Source of the DNA: Desulfovibrio piger | GTDB taxonomy: Bacteria > Desulfobacterota > Desulfovibrionia > Desulfovibrionales > Desulfovibrionaceae | Length of the DNA stretch: 64,000 nt | NCBI RefSeq assembly: GCF_951793255.1 | Contig: NZ_OX636706.1 | Location: 1,649,001 to 1,713,000 of the forward strand | Direction: 5' to 3' | Part shown: positions 1 through 9,062 of the stretch, piece after piece | Layout of the letters: each line of letters opens with the position of its first letter | How positions within the stretch are numbered: the first letter of the stretch is position 1 | Made by a program: the position numbers and the translations under genes | The notes under the pieces: generated by a model | Databases searched by the model: none | Told to the model about the DNA's origin: nothing | What the model saw: the letters and a program-made list of their open reading frames with translations, nothing else

Positions 1-143
1 TAGATCTCGCGCAGCGGCAGGCCGCTGATGGCTTCGGCGCGCTTCCAGAGCGTCATGGCTTCGGGACGGGCTTCGGCCAGCTCCCGGCCCATGCCCGCTT
101 CCTGCGAGCCCTGGCCGGGAAAAAGCAATGCACACGATGTCAT
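1..143 (-). CDS. fabD: Malonyl-CoA:ACP transacylase, N-terminal fragment
   Basis: Only the first 47 or so codons lie in the window; the gene continues past base 1. The N-terminus reads [19 protein letters not shown], and LLFPGQGSQ is the family hallmark of FabD, which moves malonyl groups from CoA to acyl-carrier protein to start fatty-acid elongation in the cytosol. Two in-frame ATGs exist (149 and 143). The GGAG at about 153-156 is only 2-3 bases from the first but about 8 from the second, so 143 is the better start. It is divergent from rsmG. Confidence 0.85.
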   Translation of the reverse strand, partial: MTSCALLFPGQGSQEAGMGRELAEARPEAMTLWKRAEAISGLPLREI

Positions 144-246
144 TTTCATAGCTCCAAAAATGGATTGGCAAGCGGTATAAAGTCGTCTTTTTTACGACAG
201 AGCGCCAGAGCTTGCAAGTCCCGCCGCCAGAGGCTACACAAGGCCC

Positions 247-915
247 ATGAAGCCCAACGCGAAACACGACGACATCTCCCTGTCCGCCCTGGCGCGATGC
301 GCCCGGGAGGCGGGCGTGACGGTGCCCGAGGCGGCCCTGCCCGGGCTGGCGGAATATCTGCAGCTGCTCTGCCGCTGGAACAAGGCCATGAACCTGGTGG
401 GCGCGCATCACTGGCGCGACGCCATGCAGCGCCTGGTGGCCGACAGCTTCCATCTGGCGACCTTCCTCGACGGCCTGCCCCTGCCCGAAGATCCCCTGTG
501 CTGGGATCTGGGCTCCGGTGCGGGCCTGCCCGCCATCCCCCTGCGCATGGCCTGGCAGCGCGGCACCTGCTGGCTGGTGGAGGCCCGGGAGAAACGGGCG
601 CTCTTCCTTTCCATGGTGCTGGCCCGCGTGCCCCTGCCGGGGACCCATGTTTTCCGGGGCAGGGTGGAGCACTTTTTCCCCAAGCAGGCCCGCAAGGCCG
701 ACTGCATCACCAGCCGGGCCTTCATGCCCTGGCCGCAGCTGCTGGAGCTGGTGGCCCCGCATCTGGCCGATGACGGCATCGTGGTGATCCTGGCCCGCGA
801 GGAGCCGCCCGCCGCCGGGGACATCGACGGCTGGGAGCTGGTGGGATCCTTCGCCTACACGGCCGACAACGTGCACCGCTGGTTCTGGGCCCTGCGCCGG
901 AGAGCCGAAGGATAG
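247..915 (+). CDS. rsmG: 16S rRNA (guanine-N7) methyltransferase RsmG
   Basis: 222 residues, the usual length for RsmG/GidB, which methylates N7 of G527 in 16S rRNA using SAM. The N-terminal helical segment has the family stretch LLCRWNKAMNLVG (residues 40-52). The SAM-binding loop DLGSGAGLP lies at 87-95, followed by the acidic strand end VEAREKR. The start at 247 is preceded only by a weak AAGG. It is divergent from fabD. A G-rich run follows the stop, but no clear terminator before the next gene. Confidence 0.92.
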   Translation: MKPNAKHDDISLSALARCAREAGVTVPEAALPGLAEYLQLLCRWNKAMNLVGAHHWRDAMQRLVADSFHLATFLDGLPLPEDPLCWDLGSGAGLPAIPLRMAWQRGTCWLVEAREKRALFLSMVLARVPLPGTHVFRGRVEHFFPKQARKADCITSRAFMPWPQLLELVAPHLADDGIVVILAREEPPAAGDIDGWELVGSFAYTADNVHRWFWALRRRAEG

Positions 916-1045
916 TTTTTGAGGGGAGGGGCTGCCCACGCGGGAGGGCCCCAGGCTTTTCGCCTTTTCCCCGCACGTTTCTTCGTATCCCCGGGATGCG
1001 TCCCTTCTTCTGCCTGAAAACTCTCTGCCACAAAGGAGAGCACGC

Positions 1046-3328
1046 ATGACGGACAAACCGGTCTCCGTCTATTTTACCGCTGAGAACCGCACCTTCTGGC
1101 TGCACGGCCTGTTCTGGGGCCTGGTGACCCTGGGCCTGGCCTTTGCCCTGCGCATGCTGGAATGGCCCTGCTGGCAGAACCCGGAGTACTGTCTGGGCTC
1201 GGAATGGCTGCTGGCCACGCACGATGCCTACCACTGGGTGGCCGGTGCCGAAGGTTTCGGCCATGCGGTGGGGCACCCCATGGCCGTCATGCTGCGCGGC
1301 ATGGCCGATCTGCTGGGGACCTATCCCGCGGCGGTGGCCTTCTGGTTCCCGGCGCTGCTCTCCTGCTTCGTGGCCGTCATCGTCTACGCCTGGGTCTGGG
1401 CCCTGGGCAGCATGGAAGCCGGTGTGGCGGCGGGCCTGCTGACCAGCCTTGCGCCGGGTTTCCTGGCCCGCACGCTGCTGGGCTACTATGACACGGACCT
1501 GGTGACCCTGTTCTTCCCCCTGCTCATGACCCTGGCGCCTGCCTGCTGGGCCATGCGCTACATGCTCCTGCCCCAGCTGATCCTGAAAAAGCTCATCGTA
1601 GGTTCCGGCCTGGCCGCGGCCAGACGCCTTTGGGGCAGCTCGCTGGCCGAGCAGGACCTGCGCCTGGGCAACCCCCTGCGCTGGCAGTGGGTGGTGCTGC
1701 TGGGCGTTTCCGGCGTCATCTCCTGGTGGACGCAGGAATGGCACTCGGTCTTCCCCTATCTGACCCGCTACAATGTCTGTCTGCTGGCCTTCATGAGCCT
1801 GGTCATGGCGCCGCGCGGCCGCCGCAACCTTCTGCTGCTGGGCTCGCTGGCCTACGCCCTGCCCACGCTGGGCGGCCCCCTGTTCTTCGGCTTCAGCGCC
1901 CTGCTCATGACCGCGGGCTGGACGCGTGCCCGTCAGATGTACCGTCTGCGCCAGTGGCTGTGCCGCCCCTGGGTCCTCATCCTCCTCTGGCTGGGGGTGG
2001 GCTCCCTCTTCCTGTCGGGCGAACTGTTGCAGACCATCACCCACCAGCTTTCCCTGTACATGAAGAAGGCCGAGGTCTCGGGCGGCAGCGGGGCGCTGGC
2101 CCTCATCTATCCGCCTGCGGGGCAGGCCCTTACCGAAGTACAGGACCTTGGCCTGCTGGCCGTGCTGGCCTATTTCCATCCCTGGCACGAGGCCGCGGCC
2201 CTTGGCCTGCTGGGTTTCGTATGGGTGATCTTCCGCCGTCCCGGCGCGCTCTTCCTGCTGCCGCTGGCGGCGCTGGGCCTGCTCAGCACCAAGATGGGCG
2301 GTCGCATGGTCATGTTCGGCGCGCCCATCGTGGCCGTGGGCCTGACCCTGCCCCTGTACTGGATGCTCCAGCGTCTGCTGCGCAAGCTGCGCCCCAACGT
2401 GACGGGCATCCTGACCTCCGCGCTGCTGCTGGCGCTGCTGGTGGCCCCCTTCGTGAACATCATCCCGGCCATGTCGCAGGGCCCCATGATCAACCGCCGC
2501 CATGCCGAGATGCTCAGCCGGGCCCAGACCGTGGTGCCCAAGGATGCCACGCTCTGGCTGTGGTGGGACTGGGGCTACGCGGCCCATCATTTTGCCCACC
2601 GCCTCACCATCGCGGACGGTGCCCGCAATGCCGGAGCGCCGCTCTATCTTTCGGCGGCGGTGCTGGGTACGGACAATCCCCGTTTCGCCCGTCAGCTCAT
2701 CCGCTATACCAGCCAGTTCGCCAAAGGGCGCGACCCCTTCGACGAGGAGGTGGCCAGCGAGGTCTTTGCCGGACTGGACGCCCAGCAGGCCCAGGACCTC
2801 ATGGACAAGCTGCGCTCGCCGGAAACGGCGCTGGTGGAAGGCGAAGGGCGGCAGTTCGTGACGGTCAGCTTCGAGATGCTGCGTCTCGGTTTCTGGATCA
2901 GCAATTTCGGCAACTGGGATTTCGTGACCCGGCAGGGAGAGGGCGCGGCCCTGTCCATCCTGCCGCAGGCCGTGGCCTACAATCTGGACAAGGGCGAGGT
3001 CCTGCTGGACGACAGCGCCACGCCCATCCGTCCGGCGTCCATCAGCGTGTTCGAGGAGACGGGCGTCACCCGCCGGGACTACATCCAGCAGTGGTTCGAC
3101 AGCCATCCGCGGGCCACGGCGGCCCAGCGGCAGGAATTCCTTTCCGGACGCCGCAACGTGCACTTCTTCTTCAACCGCATCACGGACGAGAAGCTGGCCA
3201 TGGATGCCAACCTCTACAATTCGCTCATGGTGCGCCTGCTGGTGGGCAATCCGCAGGATCCGGCCATCTCGCCCTATTTCAAGCTGGTCTACGACAACGT
3301 GTTCTGCCGTATCTACGAAGTGCTGTAG
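1046..3328 (+). CDS. STT3-type oligosaccharyltransferase (PglB-like)
   Basis: 760 residues. The N-terminal part (about 20-480) is a chain of 11-13 membrane segments. The first periplasmic loop has THDAYHW (D60) and a later loop has GYYDTD (146-151), placed like the metal-binding acidic residues of STT3. After the last membrane span the catalytic WWDxG motif appears as WWDWG at 506-510, followed by a periplasmic globular domain. This enzyme class transfers a lipid-linked oligosaccharide to Asn in secreted proteins. The start has AGGAG about 6 bases upstream. No pgl sugar-synthesis genes are adjacent, but GT2 and GT-C genes occur elsewhere in the window. Target and glycan are unknown. Confidence 0.88.
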   Translation: MTDKPVSVYFTAENRTFWLHGLFWGLVTLGLAFALRMLEWPCWQNPEYCLGSEWLLATHDAYHWVAGAEGFGHAVGHPMAVMLRGMADLLGTYPAAVAFWFPALLSCFVAVIVYAWVWALGSMEAGVAAGLLTSLAPGFLARTLLGYYDTDLVTLFFPLLMTLAPACWAMRYMLLPQLILKKLIVGSGLAAARRLWGSSLAEQDLRLGNPLRWQWVVLLGVSGVISWWTQEWHSVFPYLTRYNVCLLAFMSLVMAPRGRRNLLLLGSLAYALPTLGGPLFFGFSALLMTAGWTRARQMYRLRQWLCRPWVLILLWLGVGSLFLSGELLQTITHQLSLYMKKAEVSGGSGALALIYPPAGQALTEVQDLGLLAVLAYFHPWHEAAALGLLGFVWVIFRRPGALFLLPLAALGLLSTKMGGRMVMFGAPIVAVGLTLPLYWMLQRLLRKLRPNVTGILTSALLLALLVAPFVNIIPAMSQGPMINRRHAEMLSRAQTVVPKDATLWLWWDWGYAAHHFAHRLTIADGARNAGAPLYLSAAVLGTDNPRFARQLIRYTSQFAKGRDPFDEEVASEVFAGLDAQQAQDLMDKLRSPETALVEGEGRQFVTVSFEMLRLGFWISNFGNWDFVTRQGEGAALSILPQAVAYNLDKGEVLLDDSATPIRPASISVFEETGVTRRDYIQQWFDSHPRATAAQRQEFLSGRRNVHFFFNRITDEKLAMDANLYNSLMVRLLVGNPQDPAISPYFKLVYDNVFCRIYEVL

Positions 3329-3352
3329 GGAAGGGCGGACGTTGAGGGATTC

Positions 3353-3379
3353 TTGAGGAGAGGGCAGACCTCTCCTCAA
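3353..3379 (+). terminator. Hairpin after the STT3 gene
   Basis: Perfect 11-bp inverted repeat (3353-3363 with 3369-3379) around a 5-base loop, 25 bases after the STT3 stop. The following sequence is only modestly T-rich, so it may be a weak intrinsic terminator or an mRNA 3' end. Confidence 0.55.
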
Positions 3380-3668
3380 ATCTCTTGGCCTTCCCCAGCG
3401 TGTTTTGTCTGGAAAAGAGGAAGCGGATGCCGGGGGAGCCCCGGTCGCGGGGATGCTTTTTGCCGGACGAAGCCGTCCCTTTTGGCATGGGCGTGTGACC
3501 AAAGACGGTCTGCAGGGCCGTGTCCGTCGCGATGGAGAGCGCCGGGGCATGGACGGCAGAGGGGCGAGCGGAGGCGGCTCGCGGCAAGGCTCCTCTGGAG
3601 ATGAAGCGCATGGTGGGGAGGGGCGCTCCTCCCCGGCGGATTTTTCAGACAAGCGCCCGCAGGCCGCA
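3380..3668. other. Gap between convergent genes, no gene seen
   Basis: About 290 bases between the hairpin after STT3 and the end of rlmH. Open frames here have no start context, no family motif and implausible composition. Nothing convincing is seen. Confidence 0.6.
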
Positions 3669-4142
3669 TCAATGATGGTAGGGTACCTTGCGGATGATGC
3701 ACTCCGCGCGGTAGAGCTGCTCCAGCAGGAGCACGCGGGCCAGCTCATGGGGGAAGGTCATGCTGCTGAGGCTGACGAGCTTCCAGGCGCGCTGGCGCAC
3801 GGCCTCATCCAGACCGTAGGCGCCGCCGATGATGAAGCAGGCGCGGCCCATGGCGTTGTTGTCGATCTTTTGCAGCAGCTGGGCCAGCTGGGGCGAGGTC
3901 ATGGTGATGCCGCGCTCGTCCAGCACCAGGGGCACGTCCTGCGGGCCCAGGGCCTCCAGCAGACGGCGGCCTTCCAGCTCGTTGCGCTGGGCCTGGGGCA
4001 GGGCGGGGTCCCCGTCCCGGACTTCCACACATTCCAGACGCCGCCAGCGGTTGATGCGCTGGCTGTAGTGGGCGGCGGCGTCTTTCCAGAACGGTACTTT
4101 CAGTTTGCCCACACTGAGCAGGCGCAAGGGTTTCCCTGTCAT
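3669..4142 (-). CDS. rlmH: 23S rRNA pseudouridine-1915 N3-methyltransferase RlmH
   Basis: 157 residues, typical for this SPOUT-class methyltransferase that modifies pseudouridine 1915 in helix 69 of 23S rRNA. Diagnostic stretches are LRLLSVGKLK at the N-terminus, FIIGGAYGLDEAV (SAM knot) near 103-115, SLSSMTFPHELAR and the C-terminal YHH. GAGGA sits a few bases ahead of the ATG. Its start codon overlaps the tsaC start codon on the opposite strand, so the two genes are back to back with no spacer. Confidence 0.95.
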   Translation of the reverse strand: MTGKPLRLLSVGKLKVPFWKDAAAHYSQRINRWRRLECVEVRDGDPALPQAQRNELEGRRLLEALGPQDVPLVLDERGITMTSPQLAQLLQKIDNNAMGRACFIIGGAYGLDEAVRQRAWKLVSLSSMTFPHELARVLLLEQLYRAECIIRKVPYHH

Positions 4143-4809
4143 GATTCCTCGATCGTTGTGTCAGATATCCACGGCGGAAGACGCCGCCCGCAGACTGCGT
4201 GATGGCGGCGTGCTGGCCTTTCCCACAGAGACGTTCTACGGCCTGGGCTGCTGTGCCGACCAGGCCGTGGCCGTGGCGCGAGTGTATCAGGCCAAGCGCA
4301 GGCCCGTCCATATGCCTCTGCCCCTGCTGGCGGGCAGCCTTGACCTGCTGCGCCCCTATGTGACGCTGGAGCAGGCCCCCGAAGCGCTGCTGACGGCCTT
4401 TTGGCCCGGCCCGTTGACCGTGGTGCTGACCGCCCGGCTGACGCCGCTGGAAGGATGTCGGCCCCTGGCGCCGCAGCTGGTGAACCCCAAGGGCAAGGCT
4501 GCCGTGCGCCTGACGCCCCATCCGCTGGCGGCGCAGCTTTCCCGTCTGGCCGGGGCGCCCCTGACGGCCAGCAGCGCCAACATCAGCGGCCAGGCGGCCG
4601 CCCGTGTGCCTGAGGAGCTGGACGAACGCCTGCTGACGGCCCTGACCGGGCCCGACGACGGCGTGGTGATCAGCGGCCCGGCCCCGGCAGGCGGCGTGCC
4701 GTCCACCATCGTGGAGCCGCTGGCCGGTACGGACCTGCGCGTGCTGCGTCTGGGGGCCGTCAGCCTGGAGGCTTTGAAGGCCGCGGGCTTCACGCCGCAC
4801 CTGGCCTGA
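4141..4809 (+). CDS. tsaC: Threonylcarbamoyl-AMP synthase (Sua5/YciO/YrdC family)
   Basis: The first ATG at 4141 gives 222 residues. The family core is clear: GGVLAFPTETFYGLGC near the N-terminus, the KRRP substrate-binding segment and SSANISG near residue 145. The enzyme makes threonylcarbamoyl-AMP from Thr, bicarbonate and ATP, the first step of t6A37 formation in ANN-decoding tRNAs. An in-frame TTG at 4105 would extend it by 12 residues, but those overlap rlmH and look unlike the family. The Shine-Dalgarno match (AAGGG about 10 bases upstream) is weak. It heads a plus-strand run reaching 10.5 kb. Confidence 0.9.
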   Translation: MIPRSLCQISTAEDAARRLRDGGVLAFPTETFYGLGCCADQAVAVARVYQAKRRPVHMPLPLLAGSLDLLRPYVTLEQAPEALLTAFWPGPLTVVLTARLTPLEGCRPLAPQLVNPKGKAAVRLTPHPLAAQLSRLAGAPLTASSANISGQAAARVPEELDERLLTALTGPDDGVVISGPAPAGGVPSTIVEPLAGTDLRVLRLGAVSLEALKAAGFTPHLA

Positions 4810-4922
4810 GCCCGCTCCGCCGCCAAAGGCGGAAGGCGCATCCCGGAGCATCGGAATCCCTGTCGAACATGGAGCTTGCGGCCAACATGCTGCTGGCGTA
4901 CCATGCGCCACTGGAGGCACCC

Positions 4923-5414
4923 ATGCAGAAAGAACTCACCTGTCCCGCTTGCGGTCACAGCGTCATCCAGTATCTGAACCCCGCGCCCACCACGGATGTG
5001 GTCATCTATGATCCCGAACGGGGCGTGGTGGTCATCGAACGTGTCAACGAGCCGCACGGCTTTGCCCTGCCGGGAGGCTTCGTGGACGACGGCGAGCAGG
5101 TGGAACATGCCGCCGTGCGCGAGATGCGCGAGGAGACCGGCCTCGATGTGGAGCTGCTGGGCGTGCTGGGCGTGTATTCGCGCCCGGATCGTGACCCGCG
5201 CCGCCATACCATGAGCGTGGTCTTCGTGGGGCGTCCGCGTGATGCGGCGGCCCTGAAAGCCGGGGACGATGCGGCCCGGGCGGCCTTCTATCCTCTGGAC
5301 AGGCTGCCGCAGCCCATTTGTTTCGACCATGCCCGCATCCTGGCGGACTTCGGCCGCTGGCTGGCGGGAGAACGTACGCTGGCGCCGGTGGAACCGGCAG
5401 GGGAGGATGACTGA
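4923..5414 (+). CDS. Nudix hydrolase, ADP-ribose pyrophosphatase-like
   Basis: 163 residues from the ATG at 4923, chosen because GGAGG lies 5 bases upstream. Residues 6-9 form a CPAC knuckle. The Nudix box begins at GGFVDDGE and ends in REMREETG, with the Gly, Glu and REUxEE residues intact, so a Mg-dependent hydrolase of a nucleoside diphosphate derivative is expected. The exact substrate (ADP-ribose, NADH or other) cannot be read from sequence. Its TGA overlaps the ATG of the UbiD-family gene by one base, suggesting translational coupling. Confidence 0.85.
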   Translation: MQKELTCPACGHSVIQYLNPAPTTDVVIYDPERGVVVIERVNEPHGFALPGGFVDDGEQVEHAAVREMREETGLDVELLGVLGVYSRPDRDPRRHTMSVVFVGRPRDAAALKAGDDAARAAFYPLDRLPQPICFDHARILADFGRWLAGERTLAPVEPAGEDD

Positions 5415-7255
5415 TGGGCTACCGTAACCTTCAGGAATGTGTGGCCGATCTGGAAAAGGTCGGGCAGCTGCGCCGTATCGACGTGCCCGTGGACCCGTAT
5501 CTGGAGCTGGCGCACATCCAGCGCCGGGCCTTCCGCTCCAAGTCTCCGGCCCTGCTGTTCACGCGGGTCAAGGGCTGCTCCTTCCCCATGCTGGCTAACC
5601 TTTTCGGCACCACGGAGCGCCTGCACTTCATTTTTCGCGACAGCCTCGCCGGGGTGGAAGCCGTGCTGGCCGCCAAGGCCGATCCGGCCGCGGCCCTGAA
5701 GCATCCCCTGCGCAGCCTGCGGGCCCTGCCCGCGCTGCCGCACATGCTGCCCCGCCGCACCTCCAAGGCCCCCGTGCTGGAGAACCGCTGCGCCCTGTCG
5801 GCCCTGCCCCGTCTGGTGGGCTGGCCCATGGACGGCGGCCCCTTCATCACCCTGCCGCTGGTCTACAGCGAGGATCCCGCACGCCCCGGCCCGGATGCCT
5901 CCAATCTGGGCATGTACCGTGTGCAGCTGGCGGGCAACGACTACGCCGCCGACGAGGTGGGCCTGCATTACCAGATCCATCGCGGCATCGGCGTGCACCA
6001 TGCCGAGGCCCTCAAGCGGGGCCAGAGCCTGCCGGTGAACATCTTCGTGGGCGGGCCGCCGGCCTTCACCGTGGCGGCGGTCATGCCCCTGCCCGAAGGC
6101 CTGTCGGAACTGCGCTTCGCGGGCCTGCTGGGGGGCTGCCGTGCGGCCATGCATTACAGCCGCCGTCTGCCCCTGCCGGTGCTGGCCGAGGCGGATTTCT
6201 GCATCAGCGGCCACATCCTGCCGCACCTCAAGCCCGAAGGTCCCTTTGGCGACCATGTGGGCTACTACAGCCTGAAGCATGATTTCCCCGTCCTGCAGGT
6301 GGAGGCCGTGCATCACCGCACCGGCGCCATCTGGCCCTATACGGCCGTGGGACGCCCGCCGCAGGAAGACACGGTCTTCGGCGATTTCATCCACGAGCTC
6401 ACCGGCGCGCTGGTGCCGCAGATCTTCCAGGGCGTGCGCGAGGTCCACGCCGTGGACGCCGCCGGGGTGCACCCCCTGCTGCTGGCCCTGGGCAGCGAGC
6501 GCTACACGCCGTACGAGGCGCAGCGCCGCCCGCGCGAACTGCTGACCGCCGCCCTGCACATGCTGGGCACCACGCAGACGGCCCTGGCCAAATACGTGCT
6601 GGTGGCCGCGCATGAGGATGCGCCGGGACTGCGGGCGCGGGACGTGGTGGCCTTTTTCCGGCATCTGCTGGAGCGCACCGATTTCGAGCGCGACCTGCAC
6701 TTCATCACCCGCTCCACCACGGATACGCTGGACTACACCGGTTTTGCCCTCAACGAAGGCTCCAAGCTCATCTGGGCCTCGGCGGGCGAGAAGCGCCGGG
6801 AACTGGCGCTGGAAGTGCACGACCTGCCGTCGCTGCCCGAAGGCTTCGGCGACGCCCGCTGTGCCGGGCCGGGCATCCTGGTGCTGCGCGGCCCCCGTCA
6901 TGAACTGGGCCGCAACGAGACCGACCCGCGCATGGAGGAGCTGGCCGCCTGCCTGGCCCACTGGCCGCAGCGCGATGCCTTCCCGCTGGTGGTCGTGGCG
7001 GACGATGCCGCCTTTTGCGCCGCGGACTTCGACAATTTCCTCTGGGTGGCCTTCAGCCGTTCCGATCCCGCTGCCGACGTCTACGGCACCGGGGCCGTGG
7101 TCCGCGCGCGGCACTGGTCCTGCGAAGGGCCGCTGCTGCTGGATGCCCGCATCAAGCCCTTCCATGCGCCCGCCCTGGAGGAAGACCCCGCCGTTCAACG
7201 CCGTGTGGATGCCCTGGCCGCGCCGGGCGGCCCGCTGCACGGCCTTATCGAATAA
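5414..7255 (+). CDS. UbiD-family prenylated-FMN decarboxylase
   Basis: 613 residues, longer than E. coli UbiD (about 497) but within the range of UbiD-like decarboxylases. Recognisable stretches include NLGMYRVQLAG, YQIHRGIGVHH, NIFVGGPPAFTVAAVMPLP and PEGPFGDHVGYYS, which form the prFMN and metal site in this family. Such enzymes decarboxylate aromatic or alpha,beta-unsaturated acids, for example in ubiquinone or menaquinone synthesis. In a sulfate reducer a menaquinone (futalosine-pathway) role is a reasonable inference but is not shown by the neighbours. No ubiX is in the window. It is coupled to the Nudix gene upstream and lies 9 bases before nadE. Confidence 0.85.
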   Translation: MGYRNLQECVADLEKVGQLRRIDVPVDPYLELAHIQRRAFRSKSPALLFTRVKGCSFPMLANLFGTTERLHFIFRDSLAGVEAVLAAKADPAAALKHPLRSLRALPALPHMLPRRTSKAPVLENRCALSALPRLVGWPMDGGPFITLPLVYSEDPARPGPDASNLGMYRVQLAGNDYAADEVGLHYQIHRGIGVHHAEALKRGQSLPVNIFVGGPPAFTVAAVMPLPEGLSELRFAGLLGGCRAAMHYSRRLPLPVLAEADFCISGHILPHLKPEGPFGDHVGYYSLKHDFPVLQVEAVHHRTGAIWPYTAVGRPPQEDTVFGDFIHELTGALVPQIFQGVREVHAVDAAGVHPLLLALGSERYTPYEAQRRPRELLTAALHMLGTTQTALAKYVLVAAHEDAPGLRARDVVAFFRHLLERTDFERDLHFITRSTTDTLDYTGFALNEGSKLIWASAGEKRRELALEVHDLPSLPEGFGDARCAGPGILVLRGPRHELGRNETDPRMEELAACLAHWPQRDAFPLVVVADDAAFCAADFDNFLWVAFSRSDPAADVYGTGAVVRARHWSCEGPLLLDARIKPFHAPALEEDPAVQRRVDALAAPGGPLHGLIE

Positions 7256-7264
7256 GGATCGTCT

Positions 7265-8917
7265 ATGAAGATCGCCCTCTTGCAATGCAATACCGTCACC
7301 GGTGACGTGGCCGGCAATGCCGAGCGCATCCTTGCCGCCGTGCGTGAGGCCGCCGCCCAGGGCGCCGACCTGTGCGTCACTCCCGAGCTGGCCCTGTGCG
7401 GCGTGGCCCCGGGCAGCTATCTGCGCGCCGAGGACTTCGCCGAGGGCTGCAAGGCCGGGTTGCAGATGTTGGCCGATGCCCTGCAGGACGGGCCGCCCCT
7501 GCTGGTGGGCGCGCCGGTGGCCAGCGTGTACGCCTCGGGCCTGCTCTCCAATGCGGCCATCCTGGTGCAGAAAGGGCGCTGGTCGGTGGTCTCGCGCAAG
7601 GTCTACCAGACCTACGGGCAGGACAGCGAGGCCCGCTTCTTCGACCGGGGCGTCTCCTGCGGCATCCTGGCCCTGGACGGCTGGCGCCTTGGCGTGGTGC
7701 TGTGCCAGGAATCGGCCACCGAGGACGGCGCCTTCTGGAAGACCCAGTACGCCAGCGGCCACAACCCGCTCATGGAGCTGGTGCAGCGCGGTGTGGACGC
7801 CATCGTCCACATGGCGGCGGTGCCGTTCAGCAAGGGGGTGCAGCGCCTGAGCGAGCAGATGCTCTCGCATGTGGCGGCGCGGCATCATGTGCATCTTTTT
7901 TCCGTCAACATGGTGGGCGGCAACGACAGCCGCGTCTATAACGGCCAGAGCCTGGCCTTCGACCCCACGGGGCAGATCCTGGCCCGCGGCAAGGCCTTTG
8001 CCGAGGACGTGCTGCTGGTGGACACCGCGGGCAGCGGCGGCATCGTGCATCCGCGTCCCGCCTGCCTGCCCGAAGCCATCTGGGACGCCCTGACCCTGGG
8101 CGTGCGGGACTTCGTCCGCAAGTGCGGTCTGGAAAAGGCCATCGTGGCCCTTTCCGGCGGCATGGATTCGGCCCTGGTGCTCTGTGTGGCTGCCGAGGCC
8201 CTAGGCGCGGACAACGTGACGGCCGTGCTCATGCCGTCGCCCTACAGCAGCGAAGGTTCGGTGACCGACTCGCTGGAGCTGGCCAAGAATCTGGGAGTGC
8301 GGACCCTGACCCTGCCCATCGAGCCGGTCATGGAGAGTTTTTCCGCGGCGCTGGCGCCGGGGCTCGACCTGTTCGAGACCTTCCCCGGTGACACCACCTT
8401 CGAGAACCTGCAGGCCCGCATCCGGGGCATCATGGTGTCCTCGCTGGCCAACCGGGCGCGGGCGCTGGTGCTCAACACGGGCAACAAGAGCGAGTGCGCC
8501 GTGGGCTACAGCACCCTGTACGGCGATACCGTGGGCGCGCTGGGCGTCATCGCCGACCTGACCAAGACCGAAGTCTACACCCTGGCAGGCTGGTACAACC
8601 ATCACCGTCAGGCCACCATCATCCCGCAGGCCATCTTCGACAAGGCCCCCTCGGCCGAGCTGCGGCCCGGGCAGAAGGATTCGGATTCCCTGCCGCCCTA
8701 CGACGTGCTGGATCCGGTGCTGGAGAGCCTGATCTTTGCCGGGCAGACGGCGGCCCAGCCCCAGGAAGCCGACGAGGGCCTGCGCAAGGAAGTGCGCCGC
8801 AAGCTGTTCGCCGCGGAATTCAAGCGCCGTCAGGAGCCGTTGGGCCTGCACATCAGCCGCATGCCCTTCGGCACGGGCTGGCAGGTGCCGGTGGCCGGGC
8901 GCTACCGCATGCCGTAG
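7265..8917 (+). CDS. nadE: Glutamine-dependent NAD+ synthetase
   Basis: 550 residues with two domains. Residues 1 to about 260 are a nitrilase-type amidohydrolase with the catalytic Glu in TPELALCG, Lys in SRKVYQTYG and Cys in VVLCQES. Residues about 275-550 are the ATP pyrophosphatase synthetase with the PP-loop SGGMDSA near 297 and LNTGNKSE. The N-terminal domain releases ammonia from glutamine, and the C-terminal domain amidates deaminated NAD. The fused form is usual in this group of bacteria. AAGGA lies upstream of the ATG. Confidence 0.95.
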   Translation: MKIALLQCNTVTGDVAGNAERILAAVREAAAQGADLCVTPELALCGVAPGSYLRAEDFAEGCKAGLQMLADALQDGPPLLVGAPVASVYASGLLSNAAILVQKGRWSVVSRKVYQTYGQDSEARFFDRGVSCGILALDGWRLGVVLCQESATEDGAFWKTQYASGHNPLMELVQRGVDAIVHMAAVPFSKGVQRLSEQMLSHVAARHHVHLFSVNMVGGNDSRVYNGQSLAFDPTGQILARGKAFAEDVLLVDTAGSGGIVHPRPACLPEAIWDALTLGVRDFVRKCGLEKAIVALSGGMDSALVLCVAAEALGADNVTAVLMPSPYSSEGSVTDSLELAKNLGVRTLTLPIEPVMESFSAALAPGLDLFETFPGDTTFENLQARIRGIMVSSLANRARALVLNTGNKSECAVGYSTLYGDTVGALGVIADLTKTEVYTLAGWYNHHRQATIIPQAIFDKAPSAELRPGQKDSDSLPPYDVLDPVLESLIFAGQTAAQPQEADEGLRKEVRRKLFAAEFKRRQEPLGLHISRMPFGTGWQVPVAGRYRMP

Positions 8918-9062
8918 GGGCGCGTGCTATCCGAGGAAAAGGGGACGCGCCGCAAGGCGCACGATATTTGATACCAAGGGAAGGCGGCTGCGGGAACGAG
9001 CATGGCCGCCGGAGCGCTCGCAGGAGCGCAGACAGACATCATTCGCATCTGGAGGAGAGACC

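Noticed and set aside
722-3748. Very long minus-strand frame opposite rsmG and STT3
   Set aside because: It lies antisense to two recognised genes, is rich in His, Gln, Gly and Arg, and has no motif or ribosome site. This is a usual artefact in high-GC DNA.
5288-8050. Long minus-strand frame opposite the UbiD-family gene and nadE
   Set aside because: Antisense to strong family matches; the composition is that of a codon-shadow, without domains.
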